Source of the DNA: Candidatus Saccharimonadia bacterium
Lineage (GTDB): Bacteria > Patescibacteriota > Saccharimonadia > Saccharimonadales > Saccharimonadaceae
Reading direction: 5' to 3'
Length of the DNA: 18,994 nucleotides
NCBI GenBank assembly: GCA_023257055.1
Contig: JALRDG010000100.1
Span: 1-18,994 of the forward strand
Below, in pieces: positions 1-7,608 of this stretch. The notes under the pieces were generated by a model. That model ran no database searches. It had not been told where the DNA came from and saw only the letters and a list, made by a program, of their open reading frames with translations. The position numbers were made by a program, and so were the translations under genes. Within the stretch, counting starts at the first letter, position 1. The number at the start of each line of letters is the position of its first letter.

Positions 1-1038
1 GCTTTCTTGGTATTGATGGTGCTTAATCCTGTGGACATTGTTCGGCAGGTAACCGTACTGCTCCTTCTGGCCTTTGCGCTTATGGGCTACGGGATGCGAA
101 AAGTGGTCAGGCAGAGTAGCTCTACGTTCCTTCCTGTCGCAGCGATAACGGCATACTTTGGCTATGCACTTGCCGCCGTGATTGTCGCTTTGTCTATATC
201 AGCTGGCTGGATAACACTGACACTGGCGGTACTTACCGTGCTCTTGTGGCTTGGATCATATACCGAGCGACAGCCATCACTAATGCTTCTTGGTAATATG
301 ACGTTACTGGCTGCAGTTGGCTTTTTGTGGTCGGTACTTGCGGATGATTACGAATGGGTCGTTGAAGGTGTCGCCTGGATAAGCGCCGCAGTTTTCTATG
401 GACTTTATTGGATGGCCGTTGAGCAGAAAGATGAACAACGCCAACATATTCAATTCGTTTCTACCCTGGGGGTATTGGCGCTGCCAAGTCTTATGTTCTT
501 GTTTGCGACTGATACTACTCATGCGTTGGCCGCATGTGGAACGGTCGCCGTCGTGGCCGTGTTAATTGGGGTAGAAGGCTACCGTACGAAACAAACCTCG
601 CTCATTGAGGTGGCTATATATATCGCAACAATTGGCGCGCAACGTGCAACTGAAATACTTCTACCTGAGGTCGATGCTGTCGTCTATGCACATTGGTGGG
701 CTATTACAATCGCTCTGACCGCATGGGGCATGCGACTGCCAGGATTGGTTCGCTATCAGTTGGCGGTTGGGTGTATTACTGTGGTTGTCGGTATGTTGGC
801 GCTAGCTGAAGGCGGCTGGTATTCCCTTCTGTTTTTGATAGAACACTTAGGCTTGCTATTAGTTGGGGCACTATCGGGGTATCGTTGGGCGATGTGGTGG
901 GGGGTCGTCGCGAGCGGTCTCGCTATCATGTATTTCCTTCGAGACTATGTCTACGTATGGCTTGGATTGCTTGGTTTAGCACTAACGGCAATCGTAATAT
1001 GGCGACTCGTTACGTCTGACACGAAACCGCGTTCATAA
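1..1038 (+). CDS. Polytopic membrane protein, C-terminal part (5' end outside window)
   Basis: The reading frame is open from base 1 with no stop upstream, so the true start lies before the window; the TTG at base 7 is only the first possible start inside it. The visible 345 codons are almost wholly hydrophobic and contain roughly ten to twelve likely transmembrane helices separated by very short loops, some ending in Arg/Lys clusters (GMRKVVRQ, YRTKQTS). No catalytic motif, cysteine pair or soluble domain is visible. The C-terminus is a short polar tail (SDTKPRS). Large polytopic proteins without a known function are common in Saccharibacteria, but I cannot assign a family. It ends 62 bases before the next coding start with no obvious terminator. 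Being an integral inner-membrane protein is well supported; function is unknown. Confidence 0.7.
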   Translation, partial: AFLVLMVLNPVDIVRQVTVLLLLAFALMGYGMRKVVRQSSSTFLPVAAITAYFGYALAAVIVALSISAGWITLTLAVLTVLLWLGSYTERQPSLMLLGNMTLLAAVGFLWSVLADDYEWVVEGVAWISAAVFYGLYWMAVEQKDEQRQHIQFVSTLGVLALPSLMFLFATDTTHALAACGTVAVVAVLIGVEGYRTKQTSLIEVAIYIATIGAQRATEILLPEVDAVVYAHWWAITIALTAWGMRLPGLVRYQLAVGCITVVVGMLALAEGGWYSLLFLIEHLGLLLVGALSGYRWAMWWGVVASGLAIMYFLRDYVYVWLGLLGLALTAIVIWRLVTSDTKPRS

Positions 1039-1043
1039 TTTGG

Positions 1044-1055
1044 TGAGATATCTCA
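1044..1055. promoter_or_regulatory. 12-bp perfect palindrome, possible operator
   Basis: TGAGATATCTCA is a perfect palindrome in the 62-base gap between the membrane protein and the first DUF1704 gene, just upstream of the candidate promoter. Its place suits a repressor or activator dimer site. A perfect 12-bp palindrome is expected a few times by chance in 19 kb, so only its intergenic position supports it. Confidence 0.25.
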
Positions 1056-1077
1056 TAGTACTGTTCGGCAGCTATTT

Positions 1078-1085
1078 TGTATAGT
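1078..1085 (+). promoter_or_regulatory. Candidate -10 element for the ligase/peptidase cluster
   Basis: TATAGT at 1080-1085 lies 15 bases before the ATG at 1101, giving a predicted leader of about 9 bases. This fits the short-leader pattern of the window. No convincing -35 box is visible, and the TG sits directly against the hexamer without the usual one-base gap, so this is weaker than the other promoters. Confidence 0.35.
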
Positions 1086-1100
1086 GACAGGGTGATAGGG

Positions 1101-2399
1101 ATGACTTCTCCGTTAAAACTGATTATGCCGCCAGCTGAGCAGTATGATGCTCCGACGCTTAGTTATCCGCGATTGCGCCAGGTAGTGAAGCAACATTATC
1201 AGCACGAATACGACTCTGTCGAAGCGATATTCAGCGACGCAGATACGATAAGCGACAAGGCAAGTCTATCTAATAACTACTTCCCTGCTATTACGCTGAA
1301 AATTCAAGAGGCGACGACTCGCGACGAGCAGCAGCGTTGGAGTAATCGACTGACAGCATTATCTGTCGAGCAATTTGGGCGTCCAGACGAGGTGGCTGTC
1401 GAGCGCTTGATTGCAAGCGAATTGCTGCACCTGCAGTCACTGCGCCGCAGGTCATCTTTACCCACTGACGTATCTCGTCCGGTGATAGCGCTGTATGAGC
1501 GACTAGCTAGCTCCACTAAAGCAGACGCGACGGTGCCGCCTCTTTCTCAGCAGGCTACTCTCCTTGCTCACTTGAAAGCATATCTTGATGCAACGTATCG
1601 TGACGGATTTGCCGTATTGGACGAATATGCTGACCAGCCGTATCTTTCAGCAGACGAAATTGCCGCCGTATATCAAGAAATGGTTGATCGATTGTCGCTT
1701 AAGCGATGGGCACTTCGTGAATGGAAAGTGGTTCGCACTAACAGTTCGCAAATGGCTGTCAATCCTCGTCAAAAAATTATTCAAGTCGGCCGTTTTTTGC
1801 CGTCACTTTCGCCGTTACGCGCAAAGAGTTTATTTACGCACGAAGTATTGGTGCACGCCCAACGATCCGTTCGCGGGCTTTTGGTTACCAGTAAGCTCGC
1901 CTACGGTCTACCGGGGTATCGGCAAGCCGAGGAAGGACTTGGATCGCTGATGGAGGCAGCGATTGAGGGTCGGCTGCCGCAGCGAATTGCCGATCGATAT
2001 ATCGACATCGCACTGGCGCTTGGCTATGGCGGCCTGCCACAGCTCACACGGCAGCAAATCTTTACTATTGCATATGCACGCACACGCCTGCGTCAATCGG
2101 CCGCTCACGTACCGGTGTCCGACGATTTGACGCGCCGGGCTACCTGGCAGCACGTGAATCGAATTTATCGTGGGACGCTTGGTAATGATATTGTCGGCGT
2201 GATTACGAAAGATCAAATTTATTACGCGGGATACATTGAAATGGCGACATACCTATCACGGTATAAATCCGACATGCTACCCCGTGCAATTGATTTTGTC
2301 TTATCAGGCAAGATTGATCCGACAAGTCCCGAACACCGCCTGTATGTACATAAGCAGCGCTTTTCAATTAATGAATCCCGAAAGGAATCAGACTCATGA
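1101..2399 (+). CDS. DUF1704 (QEGLA/MATCAP-like) zinc carboxypeptidase-type protein, copy 1
   Basis: The protein has 432 residues. ATG 1101 is chosen over the upstream in-frame TTG at 1077 because a purine-rich AGGGTGA lies 5-11 bases before it. The family signature is complete: zinc-binding HEVLVH at residues 247-252 (HExxxH), followed 30 residues after the first His by EEGLG (277-281), which supplies the third ligand or catalytic Glu. A downstream RGT..G...TK...YY.G block is shared with the second copy. DUF1704 includes bacterial QEGLA proteins and the animal MATCAP enzymes, which remove C-terminal tyrosine from tubulin; a carboxypeptidase role here is inference. There is no signal peptide or membrane helix, so it should be cytoplasmic. 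The stop overlaps the next gene's start (ATGA), so translation is probably coupled to an ATP-grasp ligase. The family call is strong; the substrate is unknown. Confidence 0.85.
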   Translation: MTSPLKLIMPPAEQYDAPTLSYPRLRQVVKQHYQHEYDSVEAIFSDADTISDKASLSNNYFPAITLKIQEATTRDEQQRWSNRLTALSVEQFGRPDEVAVERLIASELLHLQSLRRRSSLPTDVSRPVIALYERLASSTKADATVPPLSQQATLLAHLKAYLDATYRDGFAVLDEYADQPYLSADEIAAVYQEMVDRLSLKRWALREWKVVRTNSSQMAVNPRQKIIQVGRFLPSLSPLRAKSLFTHEVLVHAQRSVRGLLVTSKLAYGLPGYRQAEEGLGSLMEAAIEGRLPQRIADRYIDIALALGYGGLPQLTRQQIFTIAYARTRLRQSAAHVPVSDDLTRRATWQHVNRIYRGTLGNDIVGVITKDQIYYAGYIEMATYLSRYKSDMLPRAIDFVLSGKIDPTSPEHRLYVHKQRFSINESRKESDS

Positions 2400-3325
2400 A
2401 TATGACAAACACTCCGACGTATATTTTTGAGGAGCTGCAGCGCCGCAAAGTACCAGTCGAGCTTATCAACGAGAAGGCAATGCTCATGCGGTACTTTCAT
2501 AATGATGATTGGCATTTCGTAAAGGGGTGTTTTGACGAAAAAGCCAGTATTATGGCAACAAAAATTTGTAACGACAAAACCCTCGCGGAATACATAGCTC
2601 GGGAGGTTGGGCTCCATGTGCCGGCCAGTATGCGGTTCACTAACGAAGCGGATGCCATGGAGTTTATTCGGGAGTACGGCCCTACTGTCGTGAAGCCGGT
2701 CGATACAGCGCACGGTCACGGAATCAGTATGAACGTGAGAAGCCGAACGGGTATTAAGCGAGCATTAATGCATGCAAAAAAATACTCTAAGAAAAAGCCA
2801 ATGTTGCAGCAATACGTGAGTGGCCATGACGTGCGTCTACTGATTATTGACGGGAAATATGCGGCAGCGGTCCGGCGCGTGCCAGCTATGGTGACAGGAG
2901 ATGGGACACATACGGTCGCCGAATTGATTGAAATAGAAAACAATCAGCCGTATCGCTCATCCGGTCTATCCGGAAAACTGAAAATTATCAGCTTGCGTTC
3001 AGCAAAGGCCTACCTGGAGCGCCACATTCGTAAAATACCGAAAGAGGGCGAGCAAGTAGCCGTCGTCGGCGTCAGTAATACTAGTATGGGTGGTCATGCC
3101 GAGGATTTTACAGTGCAGGTGCCAAAAGACATCCGTCGGAAAGCTGAGGCATTTGCGAAGCGGTTACACATGCCGCTCTGTGGCGTGGACATCATCCTGA
3201 ATGATAACGGTGATTATAGCTTTATCGAGGCAAACAGTAGCCCAGGCTTTGGTCCGCATCACCATCCTCGGTTCGGCAAGAGCCGCAACGTGACGAAAAA
3301 GTATGTCGACTACCTGTTAAAGTAG
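2396..3325 (+). CDS. ATP-grasp amide ligase, cyanophycin synthetase/GshF type, stand-alone domain
   Basis: This 309-residue cytoplasmic protein starts at ATG 2396, overlapping the previous stop by four bases, with AAAGGAA at 2381-2387 as ribosome site. It has an ATP-grasp fold: ATP-binding Lys in VVKP (K100), a flexible loop HGHGIS (106-111), the RVPAMVTGDGTHTV segment (161-174) that is typical of cyanophycin synthetase and bifunctional glutathione synthetase, and the metal-binding D265 and E278-N280 (FIEANSSPGF). Such enzymes join a carboxylate, activated as acyl-phosphate, to an amine. Full cyanophycin synthetase is about 870 residues with a C-terminal Mur-ligase domain, and GshF has a glutamate-cysteine ligase domain; neither is present, so polymer or glutathione synthesis is unlikely. 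Coupling to a peptidase suggests it adds an amino acid that the neighbour can remove; that is inference. Confidence 0.88.
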   Translation: MNMTNTPTYIFEELQRRKVPVELINEKAMLMRYFHNDDWHFVKGCFDEKASIMATKICNDKTLAEYIAREVGLHVPASMRFTNEADAMEFIREYGPTVVKPVDTAHGHGISMNVRSRTGIKRALMHAKKYSKKKPMLQQYVSGHDVRLLIIDGKYAAAVRRVPAMVTGDGTHTVAELIEIENNQPYRSSGLSGKLKIISLRSAKAYLERHIRKIPKEGEQVAVVGVSNTSMGGHAEDFTVQVPKDIRRKAEAFAKRLHMPLCGVDIILNDNGDYSFIEANSSPGFGPHHHPRFGKSRNVTKKYVDYLLK

Positions 3326-3335
3326 CGTATTGCTA

Positions 3336-3364
3336 TTGATTTATTGTATGAAAAGTGATATAAT
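3336..3364 (+). promoter_or_regulatory. Near-consensus promoter inside the cluster
   Basis: A -35 box TTGATT (3336-3341) and a perfect extended -10 TGATATAAT (3356-3364) are separated by exactly 17 bases. Transcription should start near 3371, next to ATG 3372, so the mRNA is probably leaderless. It splits the ligase/peptidase cluster into two transcription units. Confidence 0.85.
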
Positions 3365-3371
3365 TAAAAAT

Positions 3372-4787
3372 ATGGAATCGAAAACGCCAGAGCAACTGCA
3401 AGCGTACGTAAAAACAAAAAGCGAATTTACCGACTATACCCGTTTTCAAGATGAAAATAGTAAACGGCTACCTGCTCGTGAGGATTTTATTGCCGGTAAG
3501 GAATACGCTCCGGCGTATGAGTACCCTGCGCTAGACTCATTTTATGATCTTGACGAAAAAGGGAAGGCGATTGCTGATAAGAAATCTCAAATTTATGAGG
3601 CTGTAATGGAGCTACGCGCCCACTTGGATGACGACGATATTTCCTCGGATGAATATGAGCTTTACGCACAGTATCATGAAGTGCGCCTAAAGCGTATTAT
3701 GCTTGTTGAAGCTGCTCGACGTTTGCATCATACAGGCGCTTCAGGCGAACAAGTTGTCGCTCGAAATGACTTTATGCGTATGAACGCTGAGTTGTACGGA
3801 GAGATGGATGCACCAAAGTTTGACGCCATGATGCATACTGAAGCGGATATGGTGGCGAACTTTGTGCCCGCTGATCAGCAGTCGGAAGAGATAAAAGCAT
3901 ACCTCGATGCCTACATGTCCAGACATGAATTCGTGGAGGTTGAAAAGCCGCTGCTTGATCCTGAGTTAGTAGTACAGCTGAATGATTTTGTCCTTGAGCG
4001 ATACAGTGACATTTTGGCAGTCGTCCCGGAGACGGACGAATCGGTTATATATGACGCGGAAGCTTGCCGCGAAATTATGCAACAAGCGTTAGCTGCGGGT
4101 GGCCTTGAAGAAAAGGGCTGGCAAATTGTTATTAGTTCGAAACGGTCAAACGTTGCAACGAACTCTTCGGCAAAGAAGATTTATATCCCAAACACAACCA
4201 CACGCACGGCCGATGAACTGAAGCGACTCATTTTGCACGAACAAGAGGTGCATGCGCGACGCGGCCAGAACGGTGATGACGCGAATGTGTCGGTCTTGAA
4301 ATTCGGTACTGCCGACTATGCAGATGTCGAGGAAGGACTTGGTGTGATTCTGGAATGTGCGGTCGCCGGTACACTCCAGAATCCATCGTTTGATCGGGCG
4401 CGTGATCGATATATTACTGCCGGTTTGGCACTTGGTGTCGACGGTATTCCAAAGGATGCTCGGAGTACTTATGATATTGTTTGGCGCCTGTTGGCAGTTC
4501 GCAATGCTCGCGATGGTACTATTTCTGACGATATCGTGGCAGCCGCTAAAAGCAAGGCGATGGATTATGTCGATAATGCATTCCGCGGAACAAACTACGC
4601 GGCACCAGGTATTATCTACACGAAGCTCAAGGTCTACTACGAGGGCCTTGTAAAGAATGCTGAATATCTCGCCGAGCATCGTGATAATCTTGATGAAGCA
4701 TTTGACGTGGCGATGGTAGGAAAGTGTAACCACACCGATAGCACTGAAGTAGAGAACGTGCAGTCGCTCGTTGCTTTGGCTGCGTAG
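3372..4787 (+). CDS. DUF1704 (QEGLA/MATCAP-like) zinc carboxypeptidase-type protein, copy 2
   Basis: The protein has 471 residues. ATG 3372 is chosen because the strong promoter just upstream places the transcript start at this codon; in-frame TTG 3330 and ATG 3348 lie upstream of the predicted transcript. The zincin motif HEQEVH (289-294) is followed 31 residues after the first His by EEGLG (320-324). ISSKRSN (255-261) and RGT...G...TK...YY.G toward the C-terminus match copy 1. The N-terminal ~200 residues are highly charged (DDDD at 86-89) and differ strongly from copy 1, so the two are divergent paralogs, not a recent duplication, and probably differ in substrate. No signal peptide or membrane helix is seen. 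It lies 12 bases upstream of the retropepsin-ligase fusion. The family call is strong; carboxypeptidase activity is inferred from MATCAP. Confidence 0.85.
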   Translation: MESKTPEQLQAYVKTKSEFTDYTRFQDENSKRLPAREDFIAGKEYAPAYEYPALDSFYDLDEKGKAIADKKSQIYEAVMELRAHLDDDDISSDEYELYAQYHEVRLKRIMLVEAARRLHHTGASGEQVVARNDFMRMNAELYGEMDAPKFDAMMHTEADMVANFVPADQQSEEIKAYLDAYMSRHEFVEVEKPLLDPELVVQLNDFVLERYSDILAVVPETDESVIYDAEACREIMQQALAAGGLEEKGWQIVISSKRSNVATNSSAKKIYIPNTTTRTADELKRLILHEQEVHARRGQNGDDANVSVLKFGTADYADVEEGLGVILECAVAGTLQNPSFDRARDRYITAGLALGVDGIPKDARSTYDIVWRLLAVRNARDGTISDDIVAAAKSKAMDYVDNAFRGTNYAAPGIIYTKLKVYYEGLVKNAEYLAEHRDNLDEAFDVAMVGKCNHTDSTEVENVQSLVALAA

Positions 4788-4799
4788 GAAGATGATACT

Positions 4800-6146
4800 A
4801 TGAAAGACATGAACACAAAGCAGCAGGTCATCGGAACGACAGAATACCTCCTCATACCGGAGGTGTCCGATCAGCTAATTCCTACGAAAGTCGATACAGG
4901 TGCGGATAGCTCGGCCATTTGGGCATCTGAAATCGAAGAGCAGGACGGTGAGCTATCGTTCGTATTGTTTGGCCCGCAATCGGCCTATTATACTGGTGAA
5001 ACGATCGTAACGAATGATTATTCAATTGTTCGAGTGAAAAACTCGTTTGGCGAAAAAGAATACCGCTTCCGCGTGAAGCTATCTGTCCGGATTGGTGCCA
5101 AGAAGTACCGCGTTAGCTTTACGCTGGCAGATCGTTCGCGGAATCGCTACCCTATTCTACTTGGCAAACGTTTTTTGAAGAATCGTTTCCTTGTAGATGT
5201 CGCTGGCCAAAACTTGACCGGCCAGGCGCCGGATGATGATTGCGACAAAGTGACGGTACTGACGTCTCGGATTGACGCATCGATAGAAGAGTTCTTTCTA
5301 AAGGTCCAAAAAGAAGCGGGCGTATCTATTGAGCTTGCGAAGTATCGTCATTTAACGTACGAAATTCGTCCAGATCAGACAACTCGCATCCTGCTGCCGG
5401 ATGGTCGGGATATCGCGACGAGCAGCGTAGTGTACTTTAAGGCGCATGCACTCTACCCCGAACATGCAGGTACGATTGCGCAGTACCTGGCGTATCGACA
5501 TGTTGATTTTGTCGATCAAGGCGTGGCACATTTTATGTCCCGGTCGAAGATGAGTGAATCATTTATTTTAGCGCTGGCAGATATACCAGTTCCGCCATTG
5601 AAAGTGCTATCGAACGGATTGGATGAATGCAGCTACGAAGACTTACGAGAGTATTTTGACGAGTCGGAGTTTGTCGTCAAGGACGCATTTGGTGACCGCG
5701 GAAGAGCGAATTATATCATTCGTTCGGAACAAGACTTTACGCAGGCGGCTGTACGAATGGGAAAGATCCGTACTATCATTGCGCAGCAGTATGTTCCAAA
5801 TGACGGATTTGTACGAATACTCCTTATGGGGGGTGAAGTCGTGCAGATTGTCGAACGAAAAGCCGTAGCGCATGACGATCCATTAAAATCCCATTTAAAT
5901 AAACCTCGTGGATCGACAAATGCAGTACTGCATTCGGCGCAAGACTTTGACGTTGAGGCGATCAATTTAGCTCGAAAGGCTGCCTTAGCGTTAGAGCGTA
6001 ACATTGCTGGTGTCGACTTGATACAGGATAAGCAGACTGGGCAGTGGTATGTGCTTGAAGTAAACTACAATCCAGAAATGGTGGGTGGATTCGGGCAGGA
6101 CGCAAAGATTACTGGCTTGGCACAATTTTTAAGGAAACGGAATTAG
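4800..6146 (+). CDS. RimB-like retropepsin fused to RimK-like ATP-grasp ligase
   Basis: This 448-residue protein starts at ATG 4800 behind AGGAAG (4786-4791). Residues about 10-140 form a retroviral-type aspartyl protease domain of the RimB/ATP-dependent zinc protease family (PF05618): KVDTGADSSAIWA at 30-42 carries the catalytic D32-T33-G34, and PILLGKRFL (118-126) gives the usual hydrophobic-Gly flap partner. Residues about 150-448 are an ATP-grasp ligase: a pre-ATP-grasp region, FVVKD with K294, a loop GDRGRAN (298-304), QQYVPNDGFVRIL (329-341), and a metal site E420-N422 in VLEVNYNPEM. In Gammaproteobacteria RimK extends a Glu tail on ribosomal protein S6 and RimB cleaves it; here both activity types are in one chain. 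Fusions of this kind may exist elsewhere. A bifunctional ligase/protease is inferred; both domains look intact. Confidence 0.87.
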   Translation: MKDMNTKQQVIGTTEYLLIPEVSDQLIPTKVDTGADSSAIWASEIEEQDGELSFVLFGPQSAYYTGETIVTNDYSIVRVKNSFGEKEYRFRVKLSVRIGAKKYRVSFTLADRSRNRYPILLGKRFLKNRFLVDVAGQNLTGQAPDDDCDKVTVLTSRIDASIEEFFLKVQKEAGVSIELAKYRHLTYEIRPDQTTRILLPDGRDIATSSVVYFKAHALYPEHAGTIAQYLAYRHVDFVDQGVAHFMSRSKMSESFILALADIPVPPLKVLSNGLDECSYEDLREYFDESEFVVKDAFGDRGRANYIIRSEQDFTQAAVRMGKIRTIIAQQYVPNDGFVRILLMGGEVVQIVERKAVAHDDPLKSHLNKPRGSTNAVLHSAQDFDVEAINLARKAALALERNIAGVDLIQDKQTGQWYVLEVNYNPEMVGGFGQDAKITGLAQFLRKRN

Positions 6147-6147
6147 T

Positions 6148-7059
6148 ATGAAAATCGCAATTTTATCGAACGGTACAGGTAACTACTCGACTAAGCGCCT
6201 CAAAGAGGTGGCTCGTGCGCGTGGACATGAAGTGAAGGTTATTAAATACCGAGAATGCTATGCTTCAATTGAGCGCAACAACCCGACGGTCAGTTATCGT
6301 GGTGAAGATTTGGAAAAGTTCGACGCTATTATTCCACGCATTGCATCATACATGACGCGTTATGGCACGGCGATTGTTCGCCAGCTTGAAATGCAGGGTG
6401 TGTATTCCGTTTCAAGTTCGATTGCTATTTCCCGTTCCCGTGATAAGTTGCGTAGCATGCAGGTGCTGGCAAAAGCTGGTGTCGGTATTCCAAAGACGGT
6501 TGTCTCGCGTAACTCGACGGACATCGATAGCCTGATCGAGAAACTCGATGGAACGCCGGTAATTATTAAGTTGGCACGCGGAACTCACGGTAATGGTGTC
6601 GTACTTGCTGAAACAAAAAAGGCCGCCAAGTCGGTACTACAGGCGCTGTATCTTACGAATGAAGACGGAACAAACATTCTGTTACAGGAATTCGTGAAAG
6701 AGTCTGCAGGTACAGATATCCGTGCGTTTGTCGTTGGCGGGCGAGTCGTTGCGAGCATGAAGCGACAAAGCCTTGATGATGATTTTCGTTCTAACCTTCA
6801 CAAAGGTGGCGAAGGCACGGTAATAAAGCTGACTGAAGAAGAGCGAAAAATGGCAATCAAGGCAGCAAAAGCAATGGGACTAAACGTAGCTGGTGTCGAT
6901 ATGATGCGCAGCGAACGTGGCCCGCTTATTCTTGAAGTAAATGCCAGCCCCGGGTTCGGTATCGAAAAGGTGACCGGTCGCGATGTTGCAACGCCGATCA
7001 TTGAATATATTGAGCGGAACGCAAAGCGTCGTAACAAGAAGGATAAAGTTGGCGCATAG
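6148..7059 (+). CDS. rimK: RimK family alpha-L-glutamate ligase
   Basis: This 303-residue protein matches the length of E. coli RimK (300). It starts one base after the previous stop, with purine tracts AAGGA (6131-6135) and ACGGAA upstream. The Rossmann-like N-terminus begins MKIAILSNG. The ATP-grasp carries SRDKL with K100, VIIKLARGTHGNGV (138-151) with K141 and the Gly loop, LLQEFVKES.GTDIRAFVVGG (178-198), DDFRSNLHKGG (211-221), and metal ligands D251, E263 and N265 in LEVNASPGF. RimK adds glutamates to the C-terminus of ribosomal protein S6, while relatives such as MptN, CofF, LysX and ArgX modify cofactors or carrier proteins. Being in a block with two peptidases and a retropepsin fits a protein-tail editing role, but the substrate could be something other than S6. 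The basic C-terminus (NAKRRNKKDK) could help it bind RNA or ribosomes. Confidence 0.9.
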   Translation: MKIAILSNGTGNYSTKRLKEVARARGHEVKVIKYRECYASIERNNPTVSYRGEDLEKFDAIIPRIASYMTRYGTAIVRQLEMQGVYSVSSSIAISRSRDKLRSMQVLAKAGVGIPKTVVSRNSTDIDSLIEKLDGTPVIIKLARGTHGNGVVLAETKKAAKSVLQALYLTNEDGTNILLQEFVKESAGTDIRAFVVGGRVVASMKRQSLDDDFRSNLHKGGEGTVIKLTEEERKMAIKAAKAMGLNVAGVDMMRSERGPLILEVNASPGFGIEKVTGRDVATPIIEYIERNAKRRNKKDKVGA

Positions 7060-7072
7060 ACGCATACTGCTT

Positions 7073-7100
7073 TTGGTTTTATTCGACAGCCTGATATACT
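7073..7100 (+). promoter_or_regulatory. Promoter of the DUF192 gene
   Basis: A -35-like TTGGTT (7073-7078), a 16-base spacer and an extended -10 TGATATACT (7092-7100) sit in the gap after rimK. The predicted start near 7107 is adjacent to ATG 7108, so the transcript should be leaderless. Confidence 0.75.
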
Positions 7101-7107
7101 GAAGAGC

Positions 7108-7608
7108 ATGGACGGGCGAACGAAGCGCCATATTGAAAAAACTCATTCTGTCATCAGGTGGCTACTTATTGGCCTGGGGCTTATTATGATAACGATTGCC
7201 GGCTGGGCTGTGGCGTACAAAATCATGGACGCCAAGTTGTTTGTTTCCGCCGGCGACGGCGTGTATCGTGTATCGGTGGCACGCACCGAAAGCCAGCAGC
7301 AAAAAGGGTTGGCCGGCGTAAAGAGCTTAGCAGCCGACGAAGGTATGCTTTTCGCATTTTCGAAAAACGATTACTGGCCGATATGGATGAAGGGTATGCG
7401 AATCCCAATTGACATTATATGGATAAACGAAAAGAAAAGAGTTGTACATATTGAGCGTAACGTACAGCCCGATGCTGCCCCGTATGTTACCTACCTCCCC
7501 GACGAACCGGCGAAGTATGTTTTGGAGCTTCCTGCCGGCACGGCGGCACGTGATCGAATTTCGAAAAATACGCTGGTTTTATTTGAAATGAACGAGGAAA
7601 GTAAATGA
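7108..7608 (+). CDS. Membrane-anchored DUF192 protein
   Basis: The protein has 166 residues. It starts with a short basic segment and one transmembrane helix (about 16-37), then a DUF192 domain (about 52-163). The domain shows VARTESQQQKGLAG (57-70), GMLFAF (79-84), IWMKGMRIPIDIIWI (92-106) and YVLELPAGTA, which together define PF02643. The domain should lie outside the cytoplasmic membrane. DUF192 proteins are small, often exported, and have no firmly established biochemical role. ATG 7108 is preferred because the promoter predicts transcription starting there and there is no Shine-Dalgarno site. The stop overlaps the next start (ATGA), so the next membrane protein is probably translationally coupled. 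The family call is strong; function is unknown. Confidence 0.87.
   Translation: MDGRTKRHIEKTHSVIRWLLIGLGLIMITIAGWAVAYKIMDAKLFVSAGDGVYRVSVARTESQQQKGLAGVKSLAADEGMLFAFSKNDYWPIWMKGMRIPIDIIWINEKKRVVHIERNVQPDAAPYVTYLPDEPAKYVLELPAGTAARDRISKNTLVLFEMNEESK

Noticed and set aside
2222..2719. 165-codon minus-strand frame across the junction of the first DUF1704 gene and the ATP-grasp gene
   Set aside because: It is antisense to two well-supported, translationally coupled genes and shows no family signature.
4146..4733. 195-codon minus-strand reading frame inside the second DUF1704 gene
   Set aside because: It is antisense to a gene with clear family motifs, has no ribosome site or promoter, and its translation has no recognisable domain.
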